Source: Streptomyces violaceoruber
GTDB taxonomy: Bacteria > Actinomycetota > Actinomycetes > Streptomycetales > Streptomycetaceae
Direction: 5' to 3'
Assembly: GCA_000720805.1 (NCBI GenBank)
Contig: JODI01000046.1
Coordinates: forward strand, 1 to 64,000
Length of the DNA stretch: 64,000 nt
Positions 8,319 to 18,486 of this stretch are shown here, one piece after another (the stretch's first letter is position 1; each line of letters opens with the position of its first letter). The position numbers and the translations under genes are program-made. Under the pieces are notes generated by a model. It was not told where the DNA came from and did not search any database. It saw only the letters and a list, made by a program, of their open reading frames with translations.

Positions 8319-8558
8319 ATGAACCAGGAGGAGCAGCGGCTCGGCCGCCGCGAGCGGGACATCCTCGCGCTGGAGCGACGCGGCTTCAGCGGACCCGGCG
8401 CGAAGGAGCGGGCGATACGCGAGGAACTGGGCCTGGCACCGGTCCGCTATTTCCAGCTGCTGAACGCCCTGCTGGACGACGAGCGGGCGCTGGCCCACGA
8501 CCCCGTGACGGTGAACCGCCTGCGACGGATCCGGGAGAGCCGCCGCGGCGAACGGTGA
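8319..8558 (+). CDS. DUF3263 small protein
   Basis: 79-residue, highly charged cytoplasmic protein (ERDILALERRGFSGPGAKE, then YFQLLNALLDD) of the actinobacterial DUF3263 type. It looks like a small helical or helix-turn-helix protein and its function is unknown. The ATG at 8319 is chosen because the family begins near this point; a GTG at 8310 in the same frame is an alternative. It lies 32 bases after the lipoprotein gene. Confidence 0.75.
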   Translation: MNQEEQRLGRRERDILALERRGFSGPGAKERAIREELGLAPVRYFQLLNALLDDERALAHDPVTVNRLRRIRESRRGER

Positions 8559-8636
8559 CACGGGGAAGGGCTGGGGCGACCGAAAAGGCCGACGCTCGTC
8601 GGGAATGTGTGCGTGCGTCGCGGATATGGTCAGTCC

Positions 8637-9500
8637 ATGGGCAGCCATGACACGCACTCCACGGAAGCCACCCCCCTCCCCACCCCCGCGAGCGCGGCGG
8701 GCCGGGACGGCCTGGACGCCATCCTCGGGCGGCCCTCGCGTGCCGTGATCGCGTTGGACTTCGACGGGACGCTGGCGCCCATCGTGGCGGATCCCGAGCA
8801 GGCGCGGGCGCATCCCGAGGCGGTGCCGGTGCTTGCCGCGCTCGCGCCGAAGATGGCCGCCGTCGCCGTGGTGACGGGCCGGCCGGCCGGGGTCGCGGTG
8901 CGGCACGGGGGGTTCGCGGGCGTGCCGGGGCTGGAGCACCTCGTCGTGCTCGGTCACTACGGTGCCGAGCGGTGGGACGCCGTCACCGGCACCGTCAACG
9001 CCCCCGCCCCGCACCCCGGTGTCGCCGCCGCCCGCGCCGAACTGCCCGGCTTCCTCGACCGGATCGGGGCCTGGCAGGGGACCTGGATCGAGGAGAAGGG
9101 CCGCGCGGTCGCCGTGCACACCCGCCGGGCCGCCGACCCCCAGGCCGCCTTCGAGGCGCTGCGCGCCCCGCTCACCGAGCTGGCCGCCCGGCACGGCCTG
9201 ATCGTCGAACCCGGCCGGATGGTCCTGGAACTGCGCCCGCCCGGCATGGACAAGGGCGTCGCCCTCCTCGAATACGCCCGCGAGATCTCCGCCGAGTCCG
9301 TCCTCTACGCGGGCGACGACCTGGGCGACCTTCCCGCCTTCGCCGCCGTGGAGAAGCTGCGCTCCGACGGCACGCCGGGCCTGCTCGTCTGCAGCGGCAG
9401 CGACGAGGTCACCGAGCTGAGGGAACGGGCGGATCTGGTGGTCAGCGGCCCGGAGGGGGTCGTGGGGCTGTTGCGCGGCCTGGCGGCCTGCCTCGGCTGA
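8637..9500 (+). CDS. otsB: trehalose-6-phosphate phosphatase
   Basis: 287-residue HAD-superfamily phosphatase that dephosphorylates trehalose-6-phosphate to trehalose, the second step of the OtsAB route. Motif I is ALDFDGTLAPIV with the nucleophile Asp and acid/base Asp, and motif IV is YAGDDLGDLPAF. The cap region and length suit the family. The ATG at 8637 is preferred; a 10-residue longer frame exists. It converges on otsA with only 22 bases between stop codons, so each has its own promoter. Confidence 0.9.
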   Translation: MGSHDTHSTEATPLPTPASAAGRDGLDAILGRPSRAVIALDFDGTLAPIVADPEQARAHPEAVPVLAALAPKMAAVAVVTGRPAGVAVRHGGFAGVPGLEHLVVLGHYGAERWDAVTGTVNAPAPHPGVAAARAELPGFLDRIGAWQGTWIEEKGRAVAVHTRRAADPQAAFEALRAPLTELAARHGLIVEPGRMVLELRPPGMDKGVALLEYAREISAESVLYAGDDLGDLPAFAAVEKLRSDGTPGLLVCSGSDEVTELRERADLVVSGPEGVVGLLRGLAACLG

Positions 9501-9522
9501 CCTCAGGCCGCTCCGGCACGCC

Positions 9523-10920
9523 TCACAGCGCGTTCAGCTGGTCCAGGAACCACTGCGCCGGCGGGAGCGCCGTCGCCGCGGCCGCCAGCCGCTTCGTGCG
9601 TTCCGCCCGTTCACCGGCCGGCATCGACAACGCCTCGTGGAGGGCGCGGGCCGTGCCGATCACGTCGTACGGGTTCACCGTGATCGCCTCCTCGCCCAGC
9701 TCCTCGTACGCCCCCGCCTCCCGCGACAGCACCAGCACGCATCCCTCGTCGGAGACCACCGGCACCTCCTTGGCGACGAGGTTCATGCCGTCCCGGATGG
9801 GGTTCACCAGTGCCACGTCGCCGAGCCGGTAGGCCGCCAGCGAGCGCGCGAAGTCGTCCTTGACGTGCAGGACGACCGGGGTCCAACCCGGTGTGCCGTA
9901 CTCGGAGTTGATCTCCTCCGCGACCCGCTGCACCTCGGCCGTGTAGTCGCGGTACACGGCGAGGTCCTGGCGGGACGGGTAGGCGAAGGCCACGTGGACC
10001 ACGCGTTCGCGCCACTCGGGGTGGTCGTCGAGCAGCTGCCGGTACGCCAGCAGGCCGCGCACGATGTTCTTGGACAGCTCGGTGCGGTCGACGCGGACGA
10101 TCGTCCTGCGCGCACCGCCGTCGGGCGCCGTGCCGATCTCCTCGCGCAGTGCCGCCATCCGCTCGTCCACGTCCGCCTCGTGCGCCCGCTCGCGCAGGAA
10201 GTCCGCGTCCGCGCCCAGCCCGTGCACCCCGACCCGGGTACCGCCGAGCCCGCCGGCGAACTGCTCCGCGCACGCGGTGAACGCGTCCGCCCAGCGGTGG
10301 GTGAGAAAGCCCAGCCGGTCGGCGCCCAGCATGCCGCCGAGGACCTGCCGCGCCACGTCGTCCGGCAGCATCCGGAAGTACTCCGGCGGCGCCCACGGCG
10401 TGTGCGAGAAGTGGCCGATCCTGAGGTCCGGGCGCAGCTCGCGGAGCATGCCCGGCACCAGGGTGAGGTGGTAGTCCTGGACGACCACGGCCGCCCCCTC
10501 GGCGGCCTCTTGCGCCAGCGCCTCGGCGAACGCCCGGTTGTACGTCTCGTACGACGCCCACTGGCGCCGGAACTCCGCGTCGAAGACCGGTTCCAGCGGG
10601 GTCTGGTACAGCATGTGGTGGACGAACCACAGCACCGAGTTGGCGACGCCGTTGTACGCGTCGGCGTGCACGTCGGCCGGGATGTCGAGCATGCGCACGC
10701 CCGCTTCGCCGACGCCCCGCCGGGCCGCCTCCCGGTCGCCTTCGGACAGCGCCGAGCACACCCACAGGCTGTCCGCGTCGGAGCCGATCGCCGACAGGCC
10801 CGAGACCAGCCCGCCGCCACCCCGTTTGGTGTGGAGCGAGCCGTCCTCGCGCACGTCGTACGAGACCGGGCCGCGGTTGGACGCGACCAGCACCTGAGCA
10901 GCACTGTTGGTTGACGCCAT
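9523..10920 (-). CDS. otsA: trehalose-6-phosphate synthase (GT20)
   Basis: 465-residue GT-B glycosyltransferase joining UDP- or GDP-glucose to glucose-6-phosphate. It shows the N-terminal VASNRGPVSYD, the glucose-6-phosphate/acceptor motif QDYHLTLVPGMLRE, FSHTPWAPPEYFRMLP, and the donor-site RVDRTELSKNI and PSRQDLAVYRDY. The ATG at 10920 is preferred over an upstream frame start nine bases earlier (MWRMAST). It forms trehalose together with the convergent otsB and serves osmotic, desiccation and spore protection. It is followed upstream on the same strand by the GT81 gene, 72 bases away. Confidence 0.92.
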   Translation of the reverse strand: MASTNSAAQVLVASNRGPVSYDVREDGSLHTKRGGGGLVSGLSAIGSDADSLWVCSALSEGDREAARRGVGEAGVRMLDIPADVHADAYNGVANSVLWFVHHMLYQTPLEPVFDAEFRRQWASYETYNRAFAEALAQEAAEGAAVVVQDYHLTLVPGMLRELRPDLRIGHFSHTPWAPPEYFRMLPDDVARQVLGGMLGADRLGFLTHRWADAFTACAEQFAGGLGGTRVGVHGLGADADFLRERAHEADVDERMAALREEIGTAPDGGARRTIVRVDRTELSKNIVRGLLAYRQLLDDHPEWRERVVHVAFAYPSRQDLAVYRDYTAEVQRVAEEINSEYGTPGWTPVVLHVKDDFARSLAAYRLGDVALVNPIRDGMNLVAKEVPVVSDEGCVLVLSREAGAYEELGEEAITVNPYDVIGTARALHEALSMPAGERAERTKRLAAAATALPPAQWFLDQLNAL

Positions 10921-10992
10921 ACGCCACAACCTAGCCCGGCCCGGAACCGCTCAAACGTACGGATGCCCTCCGTGAGGGGCCGGTCGGGCCCC

Positions 10993-11937
10993 TCAGGCGG
11001 CCTTCCGTTCCGCGTACTCGGCGATCTCCGCCATCGGCGGCCGCTCCTCCGTGTCCACGGAGTAGGTACGCGGCTCGAAGCCGGACGCGCCCCGTTCGAA
11101 CTGGGTGAGGGACGGCCGGATCAGGTGGCCGCGGGCCAGCCGGAGCTGCGCGGTGCGGTAGATCGCCGCGGACATCCGGCCCAGCGCCTGACCGTCCTGG
11201 TGGCGGTGCTTGCGGACGCCGACGTCGACCTGGGCGAGGGCGTCAAGGCCCACCAGGTGCAGGGCGTCGACCAGCATGCCCAGCTCCACCCCGTATCCCA
11301 CCGGGAAGGGGAGCTGTTCCAGGAGCGAGCGGCGGGCCGCGTACTCACCGCCGAGCGGCTGTACGAAACCGGCCAGCTGCGGCCAGTGCATGTTCAGCAG
11401 CGGACGGGCCATCAGCTCGGTGACCCGGCCGCCCTGCCCGGCCGCGCCGGCCAGGGGACGGTCGTACATGCCCTTGACGAGGTCCACGCCGGGATCGGTG
11501 AGCAGCGGCCCCACGATCCCGGAGACGAAGTCGGAGGAGAACTCCTTCAGGTCGGCGTCGATGAAGCAGACGATGTCGCCGCTGGTGACCAGCAGCGAGC
11601 GCCACAGCACTTCACCCTTGCCGGGGACGGTCGGGATACGGGGGAGGATGTCGTCGCGGTGGACGACACGCGCCCCGGCCGCGGCGGCCACCTCGGACGT
11701 GCGGTCGGTCGATCCCGAGTCGACGACGACGATCTCGTCGACGAGCGGGACCTGCTGCATGAGGTCGTGACGGATCACGGCGACGATGTCACCGACCGTC
11801 TCCTCCTCGTTCAGCGCGGGCAGCACGACACTGACCGACTGGCCCGTGGCGCGTTTCGCGGCCAGGATCTTGTGGAGCGGGCGGTCGGTCTTCGACCAGG
11901 AGCGGGTGCTCAGCCAGCGCTCGACTTCATTCAGCAC
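10993..11937 (-). CDS. gpgS: glucosyl-3-phosphoglycerate synthase (GT81)
   Basis: GT-A glycosyltransferase making glucosyl-3-phosphoglycerate from NDP-glucose and 3-phosphoglycerate, the first step toward glucosylglycerate or methylglucose polysaccharides. Motifs are SVVLPALNEEETVGDIV, VVVDSGSTDRTSEVA and the metal-binding CFIDADLKEF. The protein is 314 residues from the GTG at 11937, which has GAGGAG eight bases upstream; a start at 12006 would add 23 residues without a good ribosome site. It is upstream of otsA on the same strand, so both glucosyltransferases may be co-transcribed in compatible-solute metabolism. The partner phosphatase is not in the window. Confidence 0.8.
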   Translation of the reverse strand: MLNEVERWLSTRSWSKTDRPLHKILAAKRATGQSVSVVLPALNEEETVGDIVAVIRHDLMQQVPLVDEIVVVDSGSTDRTSEVAAAAGARVVHRDDILPRIPTVPGKGEVLWRSLLVTSGDIVCFIDADLKEFSSDFVSGIVGPLLTDPGVDLVKGMYDRPLAGAAGQGGRVTELMARPLLNMHWPQLAGFVQPLGGEYAARRSLLEQLPFPVGYGVELGMLVDALHLVGLDALAQVDVGVRKHRHQDGQALGRMSAAIYRTAQLRLARGHLIRPSLTQFERGASGFEPRTYSVDTEERPPMAEIAEYAERKAA

Positions 11938-12125
11938 AGTGCGCGGCTCCTCTGCGTTCTCTCGGCGAGCTGCGATCCATGGTCTCCGATGGGCCATGTG
12001 ATCCATCTCGCGGTTCGGACGGCTCCCTCAACTGTGCTGGCCTTCGGTTACAGTCTTGAACAACGCTGATGACCATCGCATGTCGGGGTCGGCGTTCCGT
12101 TTCAACGATCAACAACTTCATACCG

Positions 12126-12280
12126 CTCATCCAGAGGGGCAGAGGGATACGGCCCGATGAAGCCCCGGCAACCCTCCAGCCGGTCTCGTAGCGATCACCG
12201 TCGATCGTTTTCGCGAGGCTCCCCGGCTAGGGAAGGTGCCAAATCCGTCTCACGGCGAGATGCGTCGTGAGGAAGATGAG
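12126..12280 (+). promoter_or_regulatory. SAM-I (S-box) riboswitch
   Basis: The S-box core is plain: CTCATCCAGAGGGGCAGAGGG, then GGCCCGATGAAGCCCCGGCA, CAACCCTCC and the 3' signature GGTGCCAAATCCG. The closing helix P1 pairs CTCATC (12126-12131) with GATGAG (12275-12280), and a further stem-loop CTCACG..CGTGAG lies just before. P1's 3' strand runs into the purine-rich ribosome site (GAGGAGAAAGG) 12-24 bases before the thrC ATG. S-adenosylmethionine binding, which stabilises P1, should therefore hide the ribosome site and turn translation off. There is no separate terminator stem. Confidence 0.9.
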
Positions 12281-12300
12281 GAGAAAGGGCCTCGCCTCAC

Positions 12301-13617
12301 ATGGCTGCGCAGACTGTTGCAAGCACCACCGACAGCACGGTCAACACCACGGACCGCACCGGTGATTCCCCCGTAGACCTCGGCCCCGCCGCAGCCCTGA
12401 GCTGCCGCGAGTGCGGTCACCGCGTGCCCCTCGGCCCGGTCTTCGCGTGCGAGGAGTGTTTCGGCCCGCTCGAGATCGCGTACGACTTCTCGGCCTACGA
12501 CACCGAGGAACTCCGCAAGCGGATCGAAGCGGGCCCCTCCAACATCTGGCGTTACGCGCCCCTGCTGCCCGTCCCCGCCGACGTGGCCACCAAGCCGAAC
12601 ATCAACCCCGGCTGGACCAAGCTCGTCAAGGCGGACAACCTCGCGCGCGAGCTCGGCGTGACGGGCGGGCTGTATGTGAAGGACGACTCCGGAAACCCGA
12701 CGCACTCCTTCAAGGACCGCGTCGTCGCCCAGGCCATCGAGGCCGCGCGCGCCTTCGGCTTCACGACGCTCTCCTGCTCCTCCACGGGCAACCTGGCCGG
12801 CGCCGTCGGTGCCGCCGCCGCCCGGGCCGGCTTCCGTTCCTGCGTGTTCATCCCGCACGACCTGGAGCAGGGCAAGGTCGTCATGGCCGCGATCTACGGC
12901 GGCGAGCTCGTCGGCATCGAGGGCAACTACGACGACGTGAACCGCTTCTGCTCCGAGCTGATCGGCGACCCGGCCGGCGAGGGCTGGGGCTTCGTCAACG
13001 TCAACCTGCGGCCGTACTACGCCGAGGGCTCCAAGACGCTGGCGTACGAGATCTGCGAGCAGCTCGGCTGGCGGCTGCCGGACCAGCTGGTGGTGCCGAT
13101 CGCCTCCGGCTCCCAGCTCACGAAGATCGACAAGGGTCTGAAGGAGCTCATCGAGCTCGGGCTCGTCGAGGACAAGCCGTACAAGATCTTCGGTGCTCAG
13201 GCCGAGGGCTGCTCGCCGGTGTCCGTCGCCTACAAGGCCGGGCACGACGTGGTCCGCCCGCAGAAGCCGAACACCATCGCCAAGTCCCTGGCCATCGGCA
13301 ACCCGGCGGACGGGCCGTACGTCCTCGACATCGCCCGCCGTACCGGGGGTGCGGTGGAGGACGTCAACGACGAGCAGATCGTCGACGCGATCAAGCTGCT
13401 CGCGCGGACCGAGGGCATCTTCGCGGAGACCGCCGGTGGTGTGACGGTGGGCGTGACACGCAAACTGATCGAGAGCGGTGTCCTCGACCCGACGAAGACC
13501 ACCGTCGTCCTGAACACGGGTGACGGCCTCAAGACCCTCGACGCGGTGGCCGACACCGGCCTGACCGCCACGATCCGTCCGAACCTCGACTCCTTCCGAG
13601 AGGCTGGCCTCGCATGA
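12301..13617 (+). CDS. thrC: threonine synthase-family PLP enzyme
   Basis: 438-residue fold-type II PLP enzyme, by family a threonine synthase converting O-phosphohomoserine to threonine. The Schiff-base Lys is in PTHSFKDRV, the Ser/Thr-rich loop is CSSTGNLAGAVGAA, and a four-Cys ribbon (CRECGH..CEECFG) leads the protein. The ATG at 12301 follows GAGGAGAAAGG. It is the first gene of an operon with a sulfur-carrier gene (ATGA overlap) and is governed by a SAM riboswitch. That control is odd for threonine synthesis but logical for an enzyme at the methionine/threonine branch or one using O-phosphohomoserine for sulfur transfer. The annotated reaction is likely; the alternative is inference. Confidence 0.85.
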   Translation: MAAQTVASTTDSTVNTTDRTGDSPVDLGPAAALSCRECGHRVPLGPVFACEECFGPLEIAYDFSAYDTEELRKRIEAGPSNIWRYAPLLPVPADVATKPNINPGWTKLVKADNLARELGVTGGLYVKDDSGNPTHSFKDRVVAQAIEAARAFGFTTLSCSSTGNLAGAVGAAAARAGFRSCVFIPHDLEQGKVVMAAIYGGELVGIEGNYDDVNRFCSELIGDPAGEGWGFVNVNLRPYYAEGSKTLAYEICEQLGWRLPDQLVVPIASGSQLTKIDKGLKELIELGLVEDKPYKIFGAQAEGCSPVSVAYKAGHDVVRPQKPNTIAKSLAIGNPADGPYVLDIARRTGGAVEDVNDEQIVDAIKLLARTEGIFAETAGGVTVGVTRKLIESGVLDPTKTTVVLNTGDGLKTLDAVADTGLTATIRPNLDSFREAGLA

Positions 13618-13889
13618 GCGTGACCGTCCGCATCCCCACCATCCTGCGCACCTACACCGGCGGCAAGGCCGAGGTCGTCGCTGAGGGGGCCACCCTCGGC
13701 GAGGTCATCAGCGACCTGGAGAAGAACCACACGGGTATCTCCGCGCGTGTCCTGGACGACCAGGGCAAGCTGCGCCGGTTCGTCAACGTGTACGTCAACG
13801 ACGACGACGTCCGCTTCGAGCAGGGCCTGGAGACGGCCACCCCGGACGGGGCCGGCGTGTCCATCATTCCGGCCGTTGCCGGCGGCTGA
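13614..13889 (+). CDS. ThiS/MoaD-type sulfur-carrier protein
   Basis: 91-residue beta-grasp ubiquitin-like protein ending in the AVAGG di-glycine tail that is adenylated and converted to a thiocarboxylate in sulfur carriers. Family phrases include RIPTILRTYTGG and RFVNVYVNDDDVR, close to the CysO branch used in mycobacterial cysteine synthesis. Its ATG overlaps the thrC stop (ATGA), so translation is coupled and subject to the same SAM riboswitch. No cognate activating enzyme, CysM-type synthase or Mec-type protease is adjacent. A role as sulfur donor in homocysteine or cysteine formation is suggested by context only. Confidence 0.85.
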   Translation: MSVTVRIPTILRTYTGGKAEVVAEGATLGEVISDLEKNHTGISARVLDDQGKLRRFVNVYVNDDDVRFEQGLETATPDGAGVSIIPAVAGG

Positions 13890-13898
13890 TCATTACCT

Positions 13899-13918
13899 TC
13901 GGTAACATCAGTTACCGA
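13899..13918. repeat. perfect 8-bp inverted repeat with 4-base spacer
   Basis: TCGGTAAC-ATCA-GTTACCGA begins 9 bases after the sulfur-carrier stop and 10 bases before the terminator. It could be a mRNA 3' stem or an operator-like palindrome (GGTAAC-N4-GTTACC). Nothing else in the window carries it. Confidence 0.8.
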
Positions 13919-13927
13919 GCGTTCATC

Positions 13928-13966
13928 GAATTGCCCCCTCCGTGAGAGAAGCGGAGGGGGCAATTC
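13928..13966. terminator. strong bidirectional terminator after the thrC operon
   Basis: A perfect 15-bp stem (GAATTGCCCCCTCCG and its complement) with a 9-base loop, flanked by AT pairs that give a short T-run on either strand. It ends the thrC operon. The remaining stretch to 14320 shows no gene; it holds the promoter and a long AT-richer leader for the cold-shock gene. Confidence 0.9.
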
Positions 13967-14320
13967 AGTGTGGTTGAGCGCGGTACAGTTGGGGAAGGCG
14001 CCGCCGCACAGCAGGTTGGCGGCCCTTGATTCCTGCCTTGTGCCCGACAAGATGTAGCCAAAGTGTGCGCCTCTTTCGCGGCTTTTGTGAGCTTTGCGGG
14101 GCCCGACTTGCCCCGAATTCAGGCGAATTCTCGCCACATTCCGGATCGCGCGCGTCCAGAATTCTCGTCCGATTGACCTGTTGCAGAGGGCAGTTGGGCA
14201 GATACATTCGGCCGCGGTCGACGCGTTCCGGCGCACGCCCCCAATCATGTGGGGGGTGAGGTCTGACCCGGATCCATGAAGTGTGGATCTGTGCAAGGGC
14301 CAGTAATAGGGGAGTTAGGC

Positions 14321-14527
14321 ATGGCTCAGGGCACCGTCAAGTGGTTCAACGCGGAGAAGGGGTACGGCTTCATCGCGGTCGACGGTGGTGCGGATGTTTT
14401 CGTCCACTACAGCGCCATCCAGATGGACGGGTACCGCACCCTGGAAGAGGGGCAGCGGGTCGATTTCGAGATCTCACAGGGTCAGAAGGGGCCGCAGGCG
14501 GACATGGTCCGGCTGGCGACCGGCTGA
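14321..14527 (+). CDS. CspA-type cold-shock protein
   Basis: 68-residue single cold-shock domain that binds single-stranded RNA/DNA. Both RNA-binding motifs are intact: KGYGFIAV (RNP1) and DVFVHYSAI (RNP2), after the hallmark [11 protein letters not shown]. The ATG at 14321 has GGGGAG about 8 bases upstream; upstream extensions lack homology. The leader before it is long, as is common for cold-shock genes whose mRNA folding responds to temperature. It sits between the thrC operon and groEL2 and is monocistronic, ending in a terminator 43 bases after its stop. Confidence 0.92.
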   Translation: MAQGTVKWFNAEKGYGFIAVDGGADVFVHYSAIQMDGYRTLEEGQRVDFEISQGQKGPQADMVRLATG

Positions 14528-14569
14528 ATCGCGCCGGGTAACTGCAGCGACGTTCTTCTGTTCTTCTTC

Positions 14570-14605
14570 GAAGGGCTCGCACCTCTCGCGGGGTGCGGGC
14601 CCTTC
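14570..14605 (+). terminator. terminator of the cold-shock gene
   Basis: A 14-base stem GAAGGGCTCGCACC pairs with GGTGCGGGCCCTTC, with one T-G wobble opposite position 8 and an 8-base loop. It has no long T-run, as is usual in Streptomyces. Between it and 14715 the sequence is very GC-rich with a direct repeat of GCCACGCCCGGG and shows no gene. Confidence 0.8.
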
Positions 14606-14715
14606 GGTGTGTCCGGGGTCCGGGGGCCACGCCCGGGCCGCCGCGGCGGGGCACGGGGAGCCACGCCCGGGGCGCTCCGGCGGGGCGCTGTTCACCTGCG
14701 GATCCCTCCTGGGCG

Positions 14716-14742
14716 CTTGCACTCGGCATGGGCGAGTGCTAA
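14716..14742. promoter_or_regulatory. CIRCE element 1 (HrcA operator)
   Basis: CTTGCACTC-N9-GAGTGCTAA: the right half is exact and the left half has two changes from TTAGCACTC. It lies about 165 bases before groEL2, and HrcA would repress here until heat shock. Confidence 0.85.
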
Positions 14743-14751
14743 TCATTGGCG

Positions 14752-16530
<1,779 letters not shown>

Positions 16531-16560
16531 TCGACCCCGGTCGATCACCGTCCTTCAGTA

Positions 16561-16602
16561 CCGAGGGCGGCACTCCCTGGAAACAGGGGGTGCCGCCCTC
16601 GG
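16561..16602 (+). terminator. groEL2 terminator
   Basis: A 12-bp stem CCGAGGGCGGCA / TGCCGCCCTCGG can extend inward with CTCCCTG..CAGGGGG pairs around an AAA loop. It lies 30 bases after the groEL2 stop. Confidence 0.88.
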
Positions 16603-16738
16603 GCGTGTCCGGGCTCACAGAGGCTGTCGGGGGCCGGTGGAATGGCCGGGCGGGTCCGGGTCGTTGATGGGGGGGACGGTTGATGTACATGCACATACCG
16701 TCTGGAATGTCCGCCTGACCCTTCCGAGGAGCCCTTAC

Positions 16739-17869
16739 GTGACCGCCACCCCCGCCGAGTCCGCCTCCCGCGCGGCTGACGTGCTGTCCCGGCCCGTCGC
16801 CCTCAACGGCCTGACCGTCCCCAACCGTATCGCCATGGCGCCGATGACCCGCGCGTTCTCCCCGGGCGGCATCCCGGGTGCGGACGTGGCGTCGTACTAC
16901 GCGCGCCGGGCCGCCGCGGGTGTCGGCCTGATCGTCACCGAGGGCACGTACGTCGGGCACGAGTCGGCCGGGCAGAGCGACGCCATCCCGCGCTTCCACG
17001 GCGAGGAGCAGCTGGCCGGCTGGGCGAAGGTGGCCGAGGAGGTGCACGCGGCCGGCGGCACGATCGTCCCGCAGCTGTGGCACATCGGCATGGTGCGCGA
17101 GCAGGGCCAGCCGCCCTTCGCCGACGCCCCCGCGGTCGGCCCCTCCGGTCTTCGCGTCGGCGCCACCGAGCCCACCGGCAAGGCGATGACGCAGCGGGAC
17201 GTGGACGACGTCATCGGCGCGTTCGCCGAGGCCGCGGCCGCCGCCGAGCGGATCGGCTTCGACGGCGTGGAACTGCACGGCGCCCACGGCTACCTCATCG
17301 ACCAGTTCCTGTGGGAGGGCACCAACCGCCGTACGGACGCCTACGGCGGCAGCGCGGTGGCCCGTACGAAGTTCGCGGCGGAGATCGCCGCGGCGGTCCG
17401 CGAGACGGTCTCGCCCGAGTTCCCGGTCATCTTCCGGTTCTCGCAGTGGAAGCAGGAGGCGTACCGGGCGCGGCTCGCCGAGACCCCCGAGGAGCTGGAG
17501 GCCATCCTGGCCCCGCTCGCCGCGGCCGGCGTCGACGCCTTCCACGCCTCCACCCGCCGCTACTGGCTCCCCGAGTTCGACGGCTCCGACCTCAACCTGG
17601 CCGGCTGGACCAAGAAGCTCACCGGTAAGCCCGTCATCACCGTCGGCTCGGTCGGCCTCGACGGCGACTTCCTCAAGGGCTTCGCGGGCGAGGGCTCCCC
17701 GCTCCGCGGCATCGACGACCTCCTCGACCGCCTGGAGTCCGAGGAGTACGACATGGTCGCCGTGGGCCGCGCGCTGCTCCAGGACCCCCAGTGGGCGGCG
17801 AAGGTGCTCGCCGGCCGCTTCGACGAACTGAAGCCGTTCGACGCTGCGGCCCTGCAGACGCTGAGCTGA
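16739..17869 (+). CDS. old-yellow-enzyme NADH:flavin oxidoreductase
   Basis: 376-residue FMN-dependent TIM-barrel oxidoreductase that would reduce activated C=C bonds using NAD(P)H. It shows RIAMAPMTRAF near the N-terminus, PQLWHIGM, and the substrate/FMN signature GVELHGAHGYLIDQFLW with N-R-R-T-D-AYGGS following. The phrase HGAHGYL gives the paired His/Asn-His type centre. The GTG at 16739 with CGAGGAG about 10 bases upstream is the best start; longer frames read through the groEL2 terminator. The physiological substrate is unknown. It stands alone between groEL2 and a converging gene. Confidence 0.88.
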   Translation: MTATPAESASRAADVLSRPVALNGLTVPNRIAMAPMTRAFSPGGIPGADVASYYARRAAAGVGLIVTEGTYVGHESAGQSDAIPRFHGEEQLAGWAKVAEEVHAAGGTIVPQLWHIGMVREQGQPPFADAPAVGPSGLRVGATEPTGKAMTQRDVDDVIGAFAEAAAAAERIGFDGVELHGAHGYLIDQFLWEGTNRRTDAYGGSAVARTKFAAEIAAAVRETVSPEFPVIFRFSQWKQEAYRARLAETPEELEAILAPLAAAGVDAFHASTRRYWLPEFDGSDLNLAGWTKKLTGKPVITVGSVGLDGDFLKGFAGEGSPLRGIDDLLDRLESEEYDMVAVGRALLQDPQWAAKVLAGRFDELKPFDAAALQTLS

Positions 17870-17891
17870 GCGTCACGTTCCTCGGGCAGTC

Positions 17892-18458
17892 CTAGATGCT
17901 GCCCATGGGCTCGATGTCGACGCGTACCGGTGTCCCCCACACCCGCACCACCTCGTAGTCGGTGAACTCGTGCACCAGCCGGTACGCCATGGCGGCGTGG
18001 GGTCCGCGGCGCTGGGCCGCGAGATACAGCTCGGCCTCGCGCCGGTCCCGGCGGGGCGTACCGCACAGCTGCCACACCTGTCCGTTCCACAGCTCCGGCA
18101 GCCAGCGCTGCTGGGGCTGCGGGCGGTCCTCCCGGACGCCGTAGCGGGAGGGCGTGGGATCGGCGGAGTACGCGGGTGCGGGCCCGTTGATCTCGGAACG
18201 GCGGGCCGCGCGACGCCGGGTCTCGCACAGCAGACAGAGGTCCTGCGCGTTCTCGTCGACCGGCCCGTTGGGGTGCTCGTGACACCGGGTGGTCGGCGCC
18301 GCGCTGCTGACGCTGTCCTCCAGCAGGTCGAGGGCCCGCTTCAGATCCGCCTTGACCTCGTGCAGCCGCGCGTCGGGCGTGTCTCCGGTCAGCGTTTCCC
18401 CGTGCTCGCCGAGAAGGCGCAGCGCGCGGCCGAGGGCGGTGAGCTGGGCGTGGTTCAT
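17892..18458 (-). CDS. hypothetical protein with Cys/His cluster
   Basis: 188 residues, not recognised. The N-terminal part is helical and leucine-rich (QLTALGRALRLLGEHGETL), followed by CHEHPNGPVDENAQDLCLLC, which supplies a possible C/H-x-H..C-x2-C zinc site, then an Arg-rich stretch. The C-terminus (about 100-188) resembles a small alpha/beta domain. The ATG at 18458 is preceded by CAGGAG. It begins 29 bases after the end of the broken RelE reading frame on the same strand and may belong to that transcript. Confidence 0.6.
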   Translation of the reverse strand: MNHAQLTALGRALRLLGEHGETLTGDTPDARLHEVKADLKRALDLLEDSVSSAAPTTRCHEHPNGPVDENAQDLCLLCETRRRAARRSEINGPAPAYSADPTPSRYGVREDRPQPQQRWLPELWNGQVWQLCGTPRRDRREAELYLAAQRRGPHAAMAYRLVHEFTDYEVVRVWGTPVRVDIEPMGSI

Positions 18459-18486
18459 GGGGCGGGGCTCCTGTTGTGGGGTTCGG

